Shown: positions 25,452-33,833 of the stretch, piece after piece
Layout of the letters: every line of letters starts with the position of its first letter
Position numbering within the stretch: position 1 is the first letter of the stretch
Assembly (NCBI GenBank): GCA_951813255.1
Contig: OX638353.1
Span: forward strand, 2,281,472 to 2,345,471
Direction of reading: 5' to 3'
From: an uncultured Dehalococcoidia bacterium
Lineage (GTDB): Bacteria; Chloroflexota; Dehalococcoidia; Lucifugimonadales; JAAXIE01
DNA: 64,000 bases
Program-made: the position numbers and the translations under genes
Notes under the pieces: generated by a model
Databases searched by the model: none
Told to the model about the DNA's origin: nothing
What the model saw: the letters and a program-made list of their open reading frames with translations, nothing else

Positions 25452-26759
25452 ATGATGGCATCTCACGGCGGTCATGGACATGGTCATGCTCACGAGGACA
25501 TGCTCAGCGTGGAAGAGGCCTATGACCGCATTATGGTCTACTTCAACCCACTGGAAGCTGAGGAACATGAGCTGACCAGTGCGCTGGGACAGGTGCTGGC
25601 CGAGAACATCCACTCTCCCTTAAACCTGCCCCCTCTGGCCAATTCGGCCATGGACGGCTATGCCGTTTGCTTCGAGGACTTTGCCAACTCTAATGGCGAG
25701 CACCGCACCCTGGACGTCATCGGCCATGTGCCAGCGGGCCAGGTGGCCAGCCATCCCCTCAGGCCGGGCACGGCCATACGCATCATGACCGGCGCTCCCG
25801 TACCTGACGGAGCTGATACCATCGTGCCCTTCGAGGAGACCGACGAGCTGGAGCGGAAGGCCAAGGGCTTGGGTGAGAGCCAGATCACCATCCAGCAGAC
25901 GCCTCACAAGGGCCAGCATGTGCGCCCCGCTGCTGAGGACGTGGCCGCTGGGGACATGGTATTGCAGGAAGGGACACCGCTACGCGGGGCCGAAGTGGGT
26001 GTGCTGGCGTCGCTGGGACTTCAGTCGGTGAAGGTCATCAGGCGTCCCGTGGTCTCCATCATCGCCACGGGCGATGAGTTGCTGACCCCTGGCGAGCCAC
26101 TGGAGCCAGCCAAGATATACGACTCCAACAGTTTCAGCCTCGCCGCTTCAGTGATGCAGTGCGGGGGCATCCCACGACTATTGGGAATTGCCCGCGACAC
26201 CGTGGAAGAGGTGCATGCCAAGCTGGACGAGGCGGAAGACTCGGACCTTCTCCTCACTTCGGCAGGTGTCTCCAAGGGCGATTACGACTTGGTGAAGGAT
26301 GTGCTGGCGGAACGCGGCGAAATCGGCTTCTGGTCGGTGCGCATGCGGCCTGCCAAGCCTCTGGCCTTCGGACTGATACGTGGAGCGGGCAACCGGAACG
26401 TGCCCCACATGGGGCTGCCGGGCAATCCGGTGAGTGCCATGGTGGCCTTCGAGGAGTTCACGCGCCCCGCCATTCTCAGGATGCTGGGTCGCAGGAGGCT
26501 GGCCCGCCCCACAGTGCAGGCAGTGCTGGAAGGCCCCATTCGCAACTTTGACGGACGCCGGGTCTACGCACGGGTACAGGTGAGGAGAGAGAACGGCGTC
26601 TATTTCGCAATGCCCACAGGGGCCCAAGGCTCCAACATACTGACTTCGATGTCGAAGGCCAATGGTCTGGCCCTCTGCCCTGAAGACCTGCCAGTGAAAG
26701 AGGCTGGCGAAACGGTCACGGTAAAAATGGTTGACTGGAATGAGGAGGTCGATATATGA
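25452..26759 (+). CDS. moeA: Molybdopterin molybdotransferase
   Basis: 435 residues. ANSAMDGYAV, IMTGAPVPDGADTIVPFE, IIATGDELLTPGEPL, LTSAGVSKGDYD and GLPGNPVSAMVAFEEF cover the four MoeA domains. It inserts molybdate into adenylated molybdopterin. The N-terminus is odd: HGGHGHGHAHE gives a His-rich metal-binding tail. The stop overlaps the next start (ATGA). No other Mo-cofactor gene is in the window. Confidence 0.94.
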   Translation: MMASHGGHGHGHAHEDMLSVEEAYDRIMVYFNPLEAEEHELTSALGQVLAENIHSPLNLPPLANSAMDGYAVCFEDFANSNGEHRTLDVIGHVPAGQVASHPLRPGTAIRIMTGAPVPDGADTIVPFEETDELERKAKGLGESQITIQQTPHKGQHVRPAAEDVAAGDMVLQEGTPLRGAEVGVLASLGLQSVKVIRRPVVSIIATGDELLTPGEPLEPAKIYDSNSFSLAASVMQCGGIPRLLGIARDTVEEVHAKLDEAEDSDLLLTSAGVSKGDYDLVKDVLAERGEIGFWSVRMRPAKPLAFGLIRGAGNRNVPHMGLPGNPVSAMVAFEEFTRPAILRMLGRRRLARPTVQAVLEGPIRNFDGRRVYARVQVRRENGVYFAMPTGAQGSNILTSMSKANGLALCPEDLPVKEAGETVTVKMVDWNEEVDI

Positions 26760-27184
26760 CCACTCCCCAAGCGGGGGAAGCTCAAGGGTCTGACGCAGGC
26801 CCCGGCTATTGGATAGACCCCGCCCGGTTCGAAGAACTCAAGCGCTCCATGGAAGTGCTCCTTGTGACCCGACGCTGCTCGACTTGCTCGGAGGAAACGC
26901 CGGACATTTCATCGCCTCCGCCTGTGGACGAGCAGATTGCTCACATACTCGAGTGCTGCGCAAGCGACGAATCTTTCATACTGCCCGGCATGCCTCTTCA
27001 GGAGATCGTGTTCCGCATGATCCTGGCAGCAGGCAATAACCCTCTTACAGTGGGACAGCTACACCACCAGCTGACAGAACAGTGGGCCACCCCCGGCAAT
27101 CTCATGAATGTGACGCCGGAAGGCTTGCATCGGGTTCTGGAGAACGACGACTACTACGGCTTCCGTCGTCAGGACTTGTCGTAA
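26756..27184 (+). CDS. Uncharacterised protein coupled to moeA
   Basis: 142 residues, no family recognised. Near residue 40 it has RRCSTCSEE, then LECC near residue 67, so it may bind metal. The C-terminal part (FRMILAAGNNPLTVGQLHHQLTEQW, TPEGLHRVLENDDYYGFR) resembles a winged-helix-like layout, but that is only an impression. The 4-bp ATGA overlap with moeA shows it is co-translated, so a link to molybdenum cofactor use is possible. Confidence 0.75.
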   Translation: MTTPQAGEAQGSDAGPGYWIDPARFEELKRSMEVLLVTRRCSTCSEETPDISSPPPVDEQIAHILECCASDESFILPGMPLQEIVFRMILAAGNNPLTVGQLHHQLTEQWATPGNLMNVTPEGLHRVLENDDYYGFRRQDLS

Positions 27185-27212
27185 ACCGCGTAGTCTCTCC
27201 AGGACGGCAAGG

Positions 27213-28289
27213 CTAGCCAAATCGAAACACCCTGACCGCGACCGCAGCGGTCAGGGTGATCCAGCCTGCAAGCAACGCCAGCTCAGGCCATGTCGCCCAC
27301 AGGGAAGCGTCGTAGATTGCCACATCCCGCATGGCATCGAGCATGGGCGTGAGGGGCAGGAAGCGCACTATATCTGGCAGGATCCCGGGGAGGGAGTCGC
27401 TCGCCCAGAACACCCCCGATAGAAACATCAAAGGCAGGGTGATGGCGTTACCCATGCCCGAGGCGGCGCCGCCGCTGTTGCTCAAGCTGGCGACGATGAA
27501 ACCCAAGTTCAGGAACACCAGGTTGCCCAAGGCGGCGATGGGGAATATGAGCCAGACTCCATTTCCCAAGTTGCCTCCGAACACCCAGACGCCTGCGGCG
27601 AGAATGACGGCGGTCTGCACCATGGCCAGCAATAGATGGGCCAGCACTTCGGATGTGAAGTAATTCCGGACTGGCAGAGGGGTTACCCGTATCCGTTTGA
27701 AGATCGCTTGGTTACGGTAGCTGCTGACCTTGACTCCCAATGCAATCACCGAGTGCACCATCAGCCCCATGCCCACCAGACCCACCAGCACCAAGTCGAA
27801 ATATGCCACCTGCCGTGCCGAGACTGCCTCTGTCGACACGCGCACCTGCTGGGGGGTCTCCGCCAAGGACATGTTGGCCTGCGCTGCTAGGTTGTGCAGG
27901 ACCCCCAATACAAGCTCGTTGTCCTGCAGGTTGGCTTGGTCGTAGTAAAGGGCGACGGGCGCCGGTTCGCCGCCACCCGCGCCATCCAATCCTTCCGGCA
28001 ACACCAGCAGGTAGTCCAGATCCCCATCCTCGATGGCCTCAAGGGCTTCAGGCTGGCTGGAGTACGAGTCATCCACCTCCAGCAGGTCCAGCCCACCCAG
28101 TTCGACGGCAATCTGTCGCGAGGTCTCGCTTTGCGCATGGTCAATAACAGCGAGGTCGGCAGTGCCCGTACCGTCAAAGTCCACCAAGCCGAAGACGGCC
28201 ACGAATATCAGAGGGAAGATAAGGGCCCAGAACAGAGTTTGACGGTCCCGGAGCATCATGCGGAGGTTGGCCAGCAGCAGGGCGACCAT
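27213..28289 (-). CDS. ABC-2 type transporter permease
   Basis: 358 residues. One N-terminal membrane segment (LFWALIFPLIFVAVFGLV), a large external loop (~40-165), then about five segments in the C-terminal half, including MGLMVHSVIALGVKVSSYRNQAIFKR. This is the ABC-2/DrrB-YhaP-like layout. It starts 3 nt after its ATPase gene. The substrate is unknown; drug or lipid export is typical. The final codons contain a perfect 12-bp inverted repeat. Confidence 0.9.
   Translation of the reverse strand: MVALLLANLRMMLRDRQTLFWALIFPLIFVAVFGLVDFDGTGTADLAVIDHAQSETSRQIAVELGGLDLLEVDDSYSSQPEALEAIEDGDLDYLLVLPEGLDGAGGGEPAPVALYYDQANLQDNELVLGVLHNLAAQANMSLAETPQQVRVSTEAVSARQVAYFDLVLVGLVGMGLMVHSVIALGVKVSSYRNQAIFKRIRVTPLPVRNYFTSEVLAHLLLAMVQTAVILAAGVWVFGGNLGNGVWLIFPIAALGNLVFLNLGFIVASLSNSGGAASGMGNAITLPLMFLSGVFWASDSLPGILPDIVRFLPLTPMLDAMRDVAIYDASLWATWPELALLAGWITLTAAVAVRVFRFG
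27228..27258 (-). terminator. Hairpin inside the 3' end of the permease gene
   Basis: CACCCTGACCGC - 7 nt - GCGGTCAGGGTG is a perfect 12-bp stem spanning the codons for LTLTAAVAVRV. On the minus strand it is followed by GTTTCGATTT and the stop codon, so it may end the ABC operon; it also lies 44 bp past the end of the facing plus-strand gene. Confidence 0.5.
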
Positions 28290-28292
28290 GAG

Positions 28293-29216
28293 TTACTCTT
28301 GCAGACCGCGACCGGTCAACTTCAGGAACACGTCTTCCAAAGTGGCTGGCAGCACCTCCAGGCGTTGTAACTGTATGTCGTGTTCGGAAGCGTGACCCAG
28401 CAGGGCTAGTACAGCAGTGGCCGGCTCTTCCAACGCCAACTCGTATTGGTATTGATCGCCATTTCTGTGGTTGACAAAACTGCCCGCCCCATTGACCAAC
28501 TGGCTTATCGGCAACTCAACGTCACTGGAGACGCGCACCCGGTACGCTGCCCCCAACTGCCTTACCAAGTCATCAGGACTGCCGATGGTGAGGATGCGCC
28601 CTTGGTGCATGATGGCCACCCGCCGGCACAGGGTAGCTGCTTCCTCCATGTAGTGGGTGGTGAGAACGATGGTCTTTCCTTCGGATTCGATGAGCTTGAC
28701 GAGGTCCCAGAGATCATGTCTGGCACGGGGGTCAAGACCCGTCGTCGGCTCATCCAGAATCACCAAGTCGGGGTCATTCACCAAGGCGGCGGCGATGGTG
28801 AAGGCCTGCTTCTGCCCGCCTGACAGCTTCTTCAGATAGCTTGTGCGCCTCTCGTAGAGGCCCACCTTGCTCAGCACGTCTGCGGCGGGCACGCTGTGGT
28901 GGTAGAAGCTGCCGAAAAGCTGGAGTATCTCGGTGAGGGTGAGGTGGTCGAAGTAGGCAGCAGCCTGTAGCTGCACGCCAATGCGGTGTTTCAACTGGGA
29001 AGACTGGCCACCTGCATCCATCCCCAACACCGAGGCGGTGCCTTGGGTGGGGCGTTGCAGGCCCTCTATGACTTCCAGAGTGGTGGTCTTGCCTGCGCCG
29101 TTGGGGCCGAGGATGCCGAAGGTCTCTCCGGCTTCGACGGTGAACGAGATATCGTCAACGGCGGTCAAGCTGCCGTACCGCTTGACCAAGCCTTCCACCC
29201 GAATGACTGGTTCCAT
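28293..29216 (-). CDS. ABC transporter ATP-binding protein
   Basis: 307 residues from MEPVIRVEGLVKRYG at 29216. Walker A GPNGAGKTT, signature LSGGQKQAF, Walker B LVILDEPTTGLDP and the H-loop TTHYMEEA are present. It drives the permease encoded 3 nt downstream. The -10 box TATAAT on the same strand lies at 29232-29227, so the transcript would start only ~4 nt before the ATG. A longer reading frame extends upstream to 29597 but crosses this promoter and is rejected. Confidence 0.93.
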   Translation of the reverse strand: MEPVIRVEGLVKRYGSLTAVDDISFTVEAGETFGILGPNGAGKTTTLEVIEGLQRPTQGTASVLGMDAGGQSSQLKHRIGVQLQAAAYFDHLTLTEILQLFGSFYHHSVPAADVLSKVGLYERRTSYLKKLSGGQKQAFTIAAALVNDPDLVILDEPTTGLDPRARHDLWDLVKLIESEGKTIVLTTHYMEEAATLCRRVAIMHQGRILTIGSPDDLVRQLGAAYRVRVSSDVELPISQLVNGAGSFVNHRNGDQYQYELALEEPATAVLALLGHASEHDIQLQRLEVLPATLEDVFLKLTGRGLQE

Positions 29217-29226
29217 AAGATGGGCG

Positions 29227-29232
29227 ATTATA
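29227..29232 (-). promoter_or_regulatory. -10 box of the ABC exporter operon
   Basis: GCTATAAT on the minus strand, 11 bp from the ATG. No clear -35 is visible. Confidence 0.5.
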
Positions 29233-29264
29233 GCACGGCCCCCATTGCTGATTGTGTCCGTTGC

Positions 29265-29270
29265 TATAAT
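29265..29270 (+). promoter_or_regulatory. -10 box of the dehydrogenase gene
   Basis: GCTATAAT on the plus strand, mirror image of the box at 29227-29232, facing the gene at 29332. No clear -35 at 16-19 bp. Confidence 0.5.
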
Positions 29271-29331
29271 GCAGTCAATAGACCGAGGCCTAGGCTGACG
29301 GCAAGCGCAGGCTCGACAAGGAGGAAAGCAA

Positions 29332-30225
29332 GTGAAGGTAGGATTCGTGGGCACCGGCAACATGGGAGGCCCCATGGCGGCCAATCTGATAAAGGCAGGC
29401 CATGAACTGACGGTGCACGACCTGCGCAGGGAATCAGCCACCAACCTCCTGGAGATGGGCGCACAATGGGCTGATTCTCCAGCCGAAGCCGCACAAGGCA
29501 ACGAACTAGTGCTTACCTCGTTGCCAACGCCACGGGACGTCGAGGCCGTCGCGTTGGGGGAGATGGGAGTGCTGGAGGGAGCTTCATCAGAGACCATCTA
29601 CGCCGATCTCTCCACCAATTCCCCCACTATGATCCGCCACATCCACGACGTGTGCGCCCAACGGGGCGTCACTGTGATGGATGCCCCGGTGAGCGGAGGC
29701 ACATACGGCGCATCTGCTGGCACCCTAGCGGTGATGGTGGGTGGCGACGAGGCCGTTTACAACCGCATCAAGCCCACTCTCGACGCCATTGGCACCAACG
29801 TGGTCTATTGCGGGTCCATCGGCAACGGCATGGTATGCAAGATTTGCAACAACCTCATGAGCATGGGCATCGGCGTGCTGCTCACCGAGGCCCTGACCTT
29901 GGGAGTCAAGGCTGGGGTCGACCTGGAGGTGCTGGCCGATGTGATCAACAAGAGCTCGGGTGGCAGCACACGGCTGCGCGAAAAGTTCTCCCGCTTCCTC
30001 TTCCAAGGAAACTTCGAGCCCGGCTTTGCCGCCGCTTTGGCTGCCAAGGATGTGAGACTCGCCACCGACATGGGCAGGGAGTTCACCGTGCCCATGGAGC
30101 TATCGAACCTAGTGGACCAGCGATACGTGGAAGCTTTAGGGCGTGGCTGGGGGCCCCGCGACTCCGACATCGTCTCGGTGATACAGGAAGAGAAGGCAGG
30201 GGTGGAGTTGCGAGTCAATCAGTAG
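29332..30225 (+). CDS. NAD(P)-dependent beta-hydroxyacid dehydrogenase
   Basis: 297 residues, GTG start preceded by AAGGAGGAAAG. The Rossmann motif [22 protein letters not shown] opens the protein; [22 protein letters not shown] is the substrate-binding signature, and [11 protein letters not shown] holds the catalytic Lys. This is the 3-hydroxyisobutyrate / tartronate semialdehyde reductase family. The exact substrate cannot be told; 3-hydroxyisobutyrate would fit valine breakdown feeding methylmalonyl-CoA. Confidence 0.9.
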   Translation: MKVGFVGTGNMGGPMAANLIKAGHELTVHDLRRESATNLLEMGAQWADSPAEAAQGNELVLTSLPTPRDVEAVALGEMGVLEGASSETIYADLSTNSPTMIRHIHDVCAQRGVTVMDAPVSGGTYGASAGTLAVMVGGDEAVYNRIKPTLDAIGTNVVYCGSIGNGMVCKICNNLMSMGIGVLLTEALTLGVKAGVDLEVLADVINKSSGGSTRLREKFSRFLFQGNFEPGFAAALAAKDVRLATDMGREFTVPMELSNLVDQRYVEALGRGWGPRDSDIVSVIQEEKAGVELRVNQ

Positions 30226-30278
30226 CCGGGAGTCAGCCACTAGCACAAAAAGCCATAGAACGGCGCCTAAGGCGTCCT

Positions 30279-30866
30279 CTAGGATTTCTTCTCGAAGAAG
30301 TCCAGATCGATGGCGAAGGCGGCTCCCAGAATCAGCCAACGCATGGACTCGGGCGTCGTGGGGTCGCTGAATTCCACTTGGAAGTTGTCGGCCACCGAGA
30401 AGGCCTCTCGCGACAGTCCGCTCCACCGCTTGGTAATTCTGGCCAAGTCACCTCCGTCGTGCCGGAACCAGAACGTGTGGGGACGAAATATCGGACCGTC
30501 CACATGCAGCAGGCTGCCATCGGCATCGGTGAGGTCGAAGCGACGATTTACGAACTTGAACCTGCGCTGCATGCTCCCCATATCCCTGCCTTCGGGCGAG
30601 GAGAAGTGCAGGTGGGAGAAGAACCAGAAGAAGTCGCGTTGGGCCGTAAGCACGGGACGGCCGCCCCCGTCGATGATGTGCAATGTCAGCGGGCGGTGGG
30701 ACTGCAGGAAGAGGCGGGAGAGGGTGCCCGATTCCTCGTAGGCGTAGAGCACGTCCTGGCCGTTGGGATCCAACACCCGATAGCGGTTCCTAGTCTCAAA
30801 CCCGGTGAAGACCTGTAGCATCTCCACCTCCTGGCGCACCGTCAGGCTCTGGTAATTCTGCAGCAT
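30279..30866 (-). CDS. Scramblase/LURP-like protein
   Basis: 195 residues from ATG 30866, which has GGAGGGGGA close before it; an earlier ATG at 30911 is possible. YRVLDPNGQDVLYAYEE and the string of short beta strands (RPLTLHIIDGGGRPVL, FKFVNRRFDLTDADG) match the phospholipid scramblase / Tubby-like fold seen in bacteria. LGAAFAIDLDFF near the C-terminus is hydrophobic. Role unknown; membrane or lipid association is likely. Confidence 0.7.
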   Translation of the reverse strand: MLQNYQSLTVRQEVEMLQVFTGFETRNRYRVLDPNGQDVLYAYEESGTLSRLFLQSHRPLTLHIIDGGGRPVLTAQRDFFWFFSHLHFSSPEGRDMGSMQRRFKFVNRRFDLTDADGSLLHVDGPIFRPHTFWFRHDGGDLARITKRWSGLSREAFSVADNFQVEFSDPTTPESMRWLILGAAFAIDLDFFEKKS

Positions 30867-30953
30867 CACTCCCCCTCCGACCCATCCGGGCATTCTTGGG
30901 CCGTCCAACATTTTCGCCGTCAGGGCCGACCAGGCTTCAAGGCTGCTGTAAGT

Positions 30954-31319
30954 TTACGGCTCCAGTTGGGTGGTCTTGCTATCTACGCTGGTGACCGTAA
31001 TGTGGGACATTGAGGTGTTCGGAGTAGCCCCATGCCAGTGCTTCTCGCCAGCAGGCACATGTATCACATCGCCTTGGCTAACGGCGTGCTCCTCGGCTTC
31101 CGTAGCTACGATGCCGGTGCCCTCAGTGATGAGCAGCACTTGGTCGCTGGTATGAGTGTGGAAATAGTTGCGGGCTCCCGTCCCGAAATTAACTATGTTA
31201 AAAGTGAAGTTCTTGCCGATTTCGTTGGTCACCATTTGCTGCCGGGTCACCTCGCCGCCTGTAAACAGAGGGCTGTTCGCGGGTTCCACCGGGACATCCT
31301 TGATACGAAACACCTTCAT
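30954..31319 (-). CDS. Cupin-domain protein
   Basis: 121 residues. Single cupin barrel with RNYFHTHTSDQVLLITEGTG and GDVIHVPAGEKHWHG, giving the two metal-binding His motifs. Small cupins of this type act as dioxygenases, isomerases or sensors; the substrate is not apparent. The start MKVFRIKD at 31319 is chosen over in-frame codons slightly upstream. Confidence 0.88.
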   Translation of the reverse strand: MKVFRIKDVPVEPANSPLFTGGEVTRQQMVTNEIGKNFTFNIVNFGTGARNYFHTHTSDQVLLITEGTGIVATEAEEHAVSQGDVIHVPAGEKHWHGATPNTSMSHITVTSVDSKTTQLEP

Positions 31320-31545
31320 GGGCATCCTCCACAAGTTGAGTCTTGCAATCATAGTACAGCAGAGTGGAGAGGGCCAAGGGAGGACTCGCCCCCAAGGGGC
31401 ATCTACCGACGCGGGGAAAGTTATGGTAGGCTAGGGTCGTACAGACTGCGAGTCTCCCCTTACCTTTTCGGCGAGGAAGAAAGGCGCGTTATCTACCCAT
31501 TATCTCATCTTAATTTTCTCCTAGGGACCCAAGAGAGGTGTTGCG

Positions 31546-32598
31546 ATGTTCCGTAATTGGCCATTGCGCCTCCTAGGGGCTGCCGGGTTCGGTGCCTTGG
31601 GTTGGCGCTTGGGTGGTATGGTTTCGCAGGTCTCTTCCAGCAAGGAGGAGTTCCTGCCTTGGGGTCTGGCCCTGTCCTTGTCGGGGTTGCCCATTGGAGC
31701 CTTGGTGATGCCATACATCACCACGGTACCATTGAGCAAGGGCATAGACAGGTTCAATCAGGTGCCCACAGCCACGCTCATGTCGGGCACCATCGGTCTA
31801 TTCATCGGATTAGTGTTTGCCTCGCTACTATCGGTGCCTCTGTACTCGCTGGAAGGCTGGCATGGCTGGGGTATCCCTCTAATGCTGAGCTTCGGCCTTG
31901 GCTCCATGGGACTCTTGTTGGGCGTACAGCGAGAGGCCGACGTGGGGTACGTATTCCCTAGACCAGAGGCGAAGACTGCCGGAGTCGTGGATGATATCCA
32001 CTCAGGACGTATTCTCGTCGACACCAGTGCCGTCATTGACGGCCGCATTGCCGACCTGACTCAGACAGGCTTCGTCGAGGGCACGCTGTTGGTCCCGCGC
32101 TTCGTGCTCGACGAGCTGCGCCATATCGCTGATTCCAGTGACCCGATCCGCAGGACTCGAGGCCGACGCGGCTTGGAAGTGCTGACCAAGCTTCGGGAAA
32201 ACCGCTCCGTGCCGGTGGAGGTTTTGGACCAGGACCTGACCAACGGCACGGAAGTCGACGCTATGCTGGTGAAGATAGCGGACTCTATGGGAGCGTCCAT
32301 CCTCACCACCGACTTCAACCTCAACCGTGTCGCCGAGTTGCAGGGCATCAGGGTGCTGAACGTGAACGAGTTGGCCAACGCGCTGAAACCTGTGGTGCTG
32401 CCCGGCGAGGAGTTGCACGTGAGCATCATCCAAGAGGGCAAGGAGTCTGGCCAAGGCATCGCCTACTTGGACGATGGCACCATGGTGGTGGTGGAAGGCG
32501 GCAAGAAGTTCATCAATTCGAACCGCGACGTGACAGTCACCCGGGTGTTACAGACCGGCGCGGGCCGGATGATCTTCGCCCAAAACCGCCAAAACTAG
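31546..32598 (+). CDS. Membrane PIN/TRAM-domain protein (YacL-like)
   Basis: 350 residues. Four hydrophobic segments in the first ~130 residues, then a PIN domain with acidic residues in LVDTSAVIDGRIADL, DELRHIADSS and GASILTTDFNLNR, and a TRAM-like C-terminus (GIAYLDDGTMVVVEGG). This is the YacL family, usually beside ispD as here. A nuclease role is inferred from the PIN residues. ispD follows after 1 nt. Confidence 0.92.
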   Translation: MFRNWPLRLLGAAGFGALGWRLGGMVSQVSSSKEEFLPWGLALSLSGLPIGALVMPYITTVPLSKGIDRFNQVPTATLMSGTIGLFIGLVFASLLSVPLYSLEGWHGWGIPLMLSFGLGSMGLLLGVQREADVGYVFPRPEAKTAGVVDDIHSGRILVDTSAVIDGRIADLTQTGFVEGTLLVPRFVLDELRHIADSSDPIRRTRGRRGLEVLTKLRENRSVPVEVLDQDLTNGTEVDAMLVKIADSMGASILTTDFNLNRVAELQGIRVLNVNELANALKPVVLPGEELHVSIIQEGKESGQGIAYLDDGTMVVVEGGKKFINSNRDVTVTRVLQTGAGRMIFAQNRQN

Positions 32599-32599
32599 C

Positions 32600-33346
32600 A
32601 TGTCCGAATCTGCCATCCCCAATCACGGCGCCCGCAGGCGCGTGGGTGCCGTGCGCGTGGGCGCCGTGATTGTTGCAGCCGGTCAAAGCACCCGCATGGC
32701 TGGCTTGGACAAGGTGTTCACCCATGTAGCCGGTTTGCCCCTGATCGCCCACTCTTTGAACGTCTTGGAGGCCTCAGACGCTGTCCATGAAGCCGTTCTC
32801 GTGCTTTCTGACTCGCGGCTGGATGAAGGCCGGGCCTTGGTACAGCAGCACCACTGGCGCAAGCTTGTGGCAGTATGCGCAGGTGGCGAACGACGCCAAG
32901 ACTCGGTGCTAGCCGGGTTACAAGCTCTGAAGGGCTGCTCGTGGATAATAGTGCACGATGGAGCCCGCCCCTGCCTCACCCCGGACTTGATAGCATTGGG
33001 GCTGGAGGAGGCTCAGGAGACGGGCGCTGCAGTGGCCGCCGTTCCCTCAAAAGACACCATCAAAGTCGTCGGCGAGAGCGGCATCGTGGAAAGCACGCCC
33101 GAACGCAGCAAGCTGTGGGCGGTGCAAACACCCCAGACTTTCAGGTACGACATACTCATTTCCGCCCATCGGTCATTACAAGGTGACTTTACCGATGATG
33201 CAGCTATGGTGGAGGCCATGGGAGGCCGGGTGAAGGTCCACCTTGGCTCCTACGACAACCTCAAGGTAACCACCCCTGAAGACCTGCCTATCGTGGAGCA
33301 ATGGCTCACCAAGCGCATGGCAGGCACAGTAGTCGCCAACCTGTGA
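32600..33346 (+). CDS. ispD: 2-C-methyl-D-erythritol 4-phosphate cytidylyltransferase
   Basis: 248 residues. VIVAAGQSTRMAGLDKVF is the nucleotide-binding loop; IIVHDGARPCL, AAVAAVPSKDTIKVV and WAVQTPQTFRYD are family motifs. It makes CDP-methylerythritol in the non-mevalonate isoprenoid pathway. It is followed by ispF in the same operon. Confidence 0.96.
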   Translation: MSESAIPNHGARRRVGAVRVGAVIVAAGQSTRMAGLDKVFTHVAGLPLIAHSLNVLEASDAVHEAVLVLSDSRLDEGRALVQQHHWRKLVAVCAGGERRQDSVLAGLQALKGCSWIIVHDGARPCLTPDLIALGLEEAQETGAAVAAVPSKDTIKVVGESGIVESTPERSKLWAVQTPQTFRYDILISAHRSLQGDFTDDAAMVEAMGGRVKVHLGSYDNLKVTTPEDLPIVEQWLTKRMAGTVVANL

Positions 33347-33356
33347 AGGCTTGGCC

Positions 33357-33833
33357 ATGAGAGTTGGCTTCGGTTTCGATGCCCATCCTCTTGTGGAGGG
33401 CCGAGCACTGGTATTGGGTGGTGCGTCCATACCTTTTGAGTCGGGACTGTCCGGTCACTCTGACGGGGACGTGCTGACTCATGCCATCATGGACGCTCTG
33501 CTGGGAGCGGCCTCGCTGGGTGACAAAGGCCGCCACTTCCCCTCATCCGACAACCAATATCGCGACATCTCCAGCCTGATCCTGCTTACCCGCACCGGCG
33601 AGTTAGTGCGTGATGGCAACTGGCAGGTGATAAACGTCGATGCTACAATATTGGCGCAACGCCCAGTGCTAGCCCCTTATATGGAAACCATGAAACTGAA
33701 CATCAGCTCTGCCCTTTCTATCCCCGAAAGCGACGTCAGCATCAAGGCCACAACCACCGACTACCTGGGATTCGTGGGCCGTGGAGATGGGATGGCCTCC
33801 TTTGCCGTGGCACTCCTTGAAGGTGTAGCGTGA
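33357..33833 (+). CDS. ispF: 2-C-methyl-D-erythritol 2,4-cyclodiphosphate synthase
   Basis: 158 residues from MRVGFGFDAHPL, where the Asp and His bind the metal. SGHSDGDVLTHAIMDALLGAASLGDKGRHFP and KATTTDYLGFVGRGDGMA are signatures. It cyclises CDP-ME 2-phosphate. A TTG two codons upstream is less likely than ATG 33357. Its stop overlaps the cysS start (GTGA). Confidence 0.96.
   Translation: MRVGFGFDAHPLVEGRALVLGGASIPFESGLSGHSDGDVLTHAIMDALLGAASLGDKGRHFPSSDNQYRDISSLILLTRTGELVRDGNWQVINVDATILAQRPVLAPYMETMKLNISSALSIPESDVSIKATTTDYLGFVGRGDGMASFAVALLEGVA

Noticed and set aside
29217..29597. N-terminal extension of the ABC ATPase
   Set aside because: It crosses the divergent promoter region and the opposite-strand dehydrogenase gene; the family start is MEPVIRVEGL at 29216.
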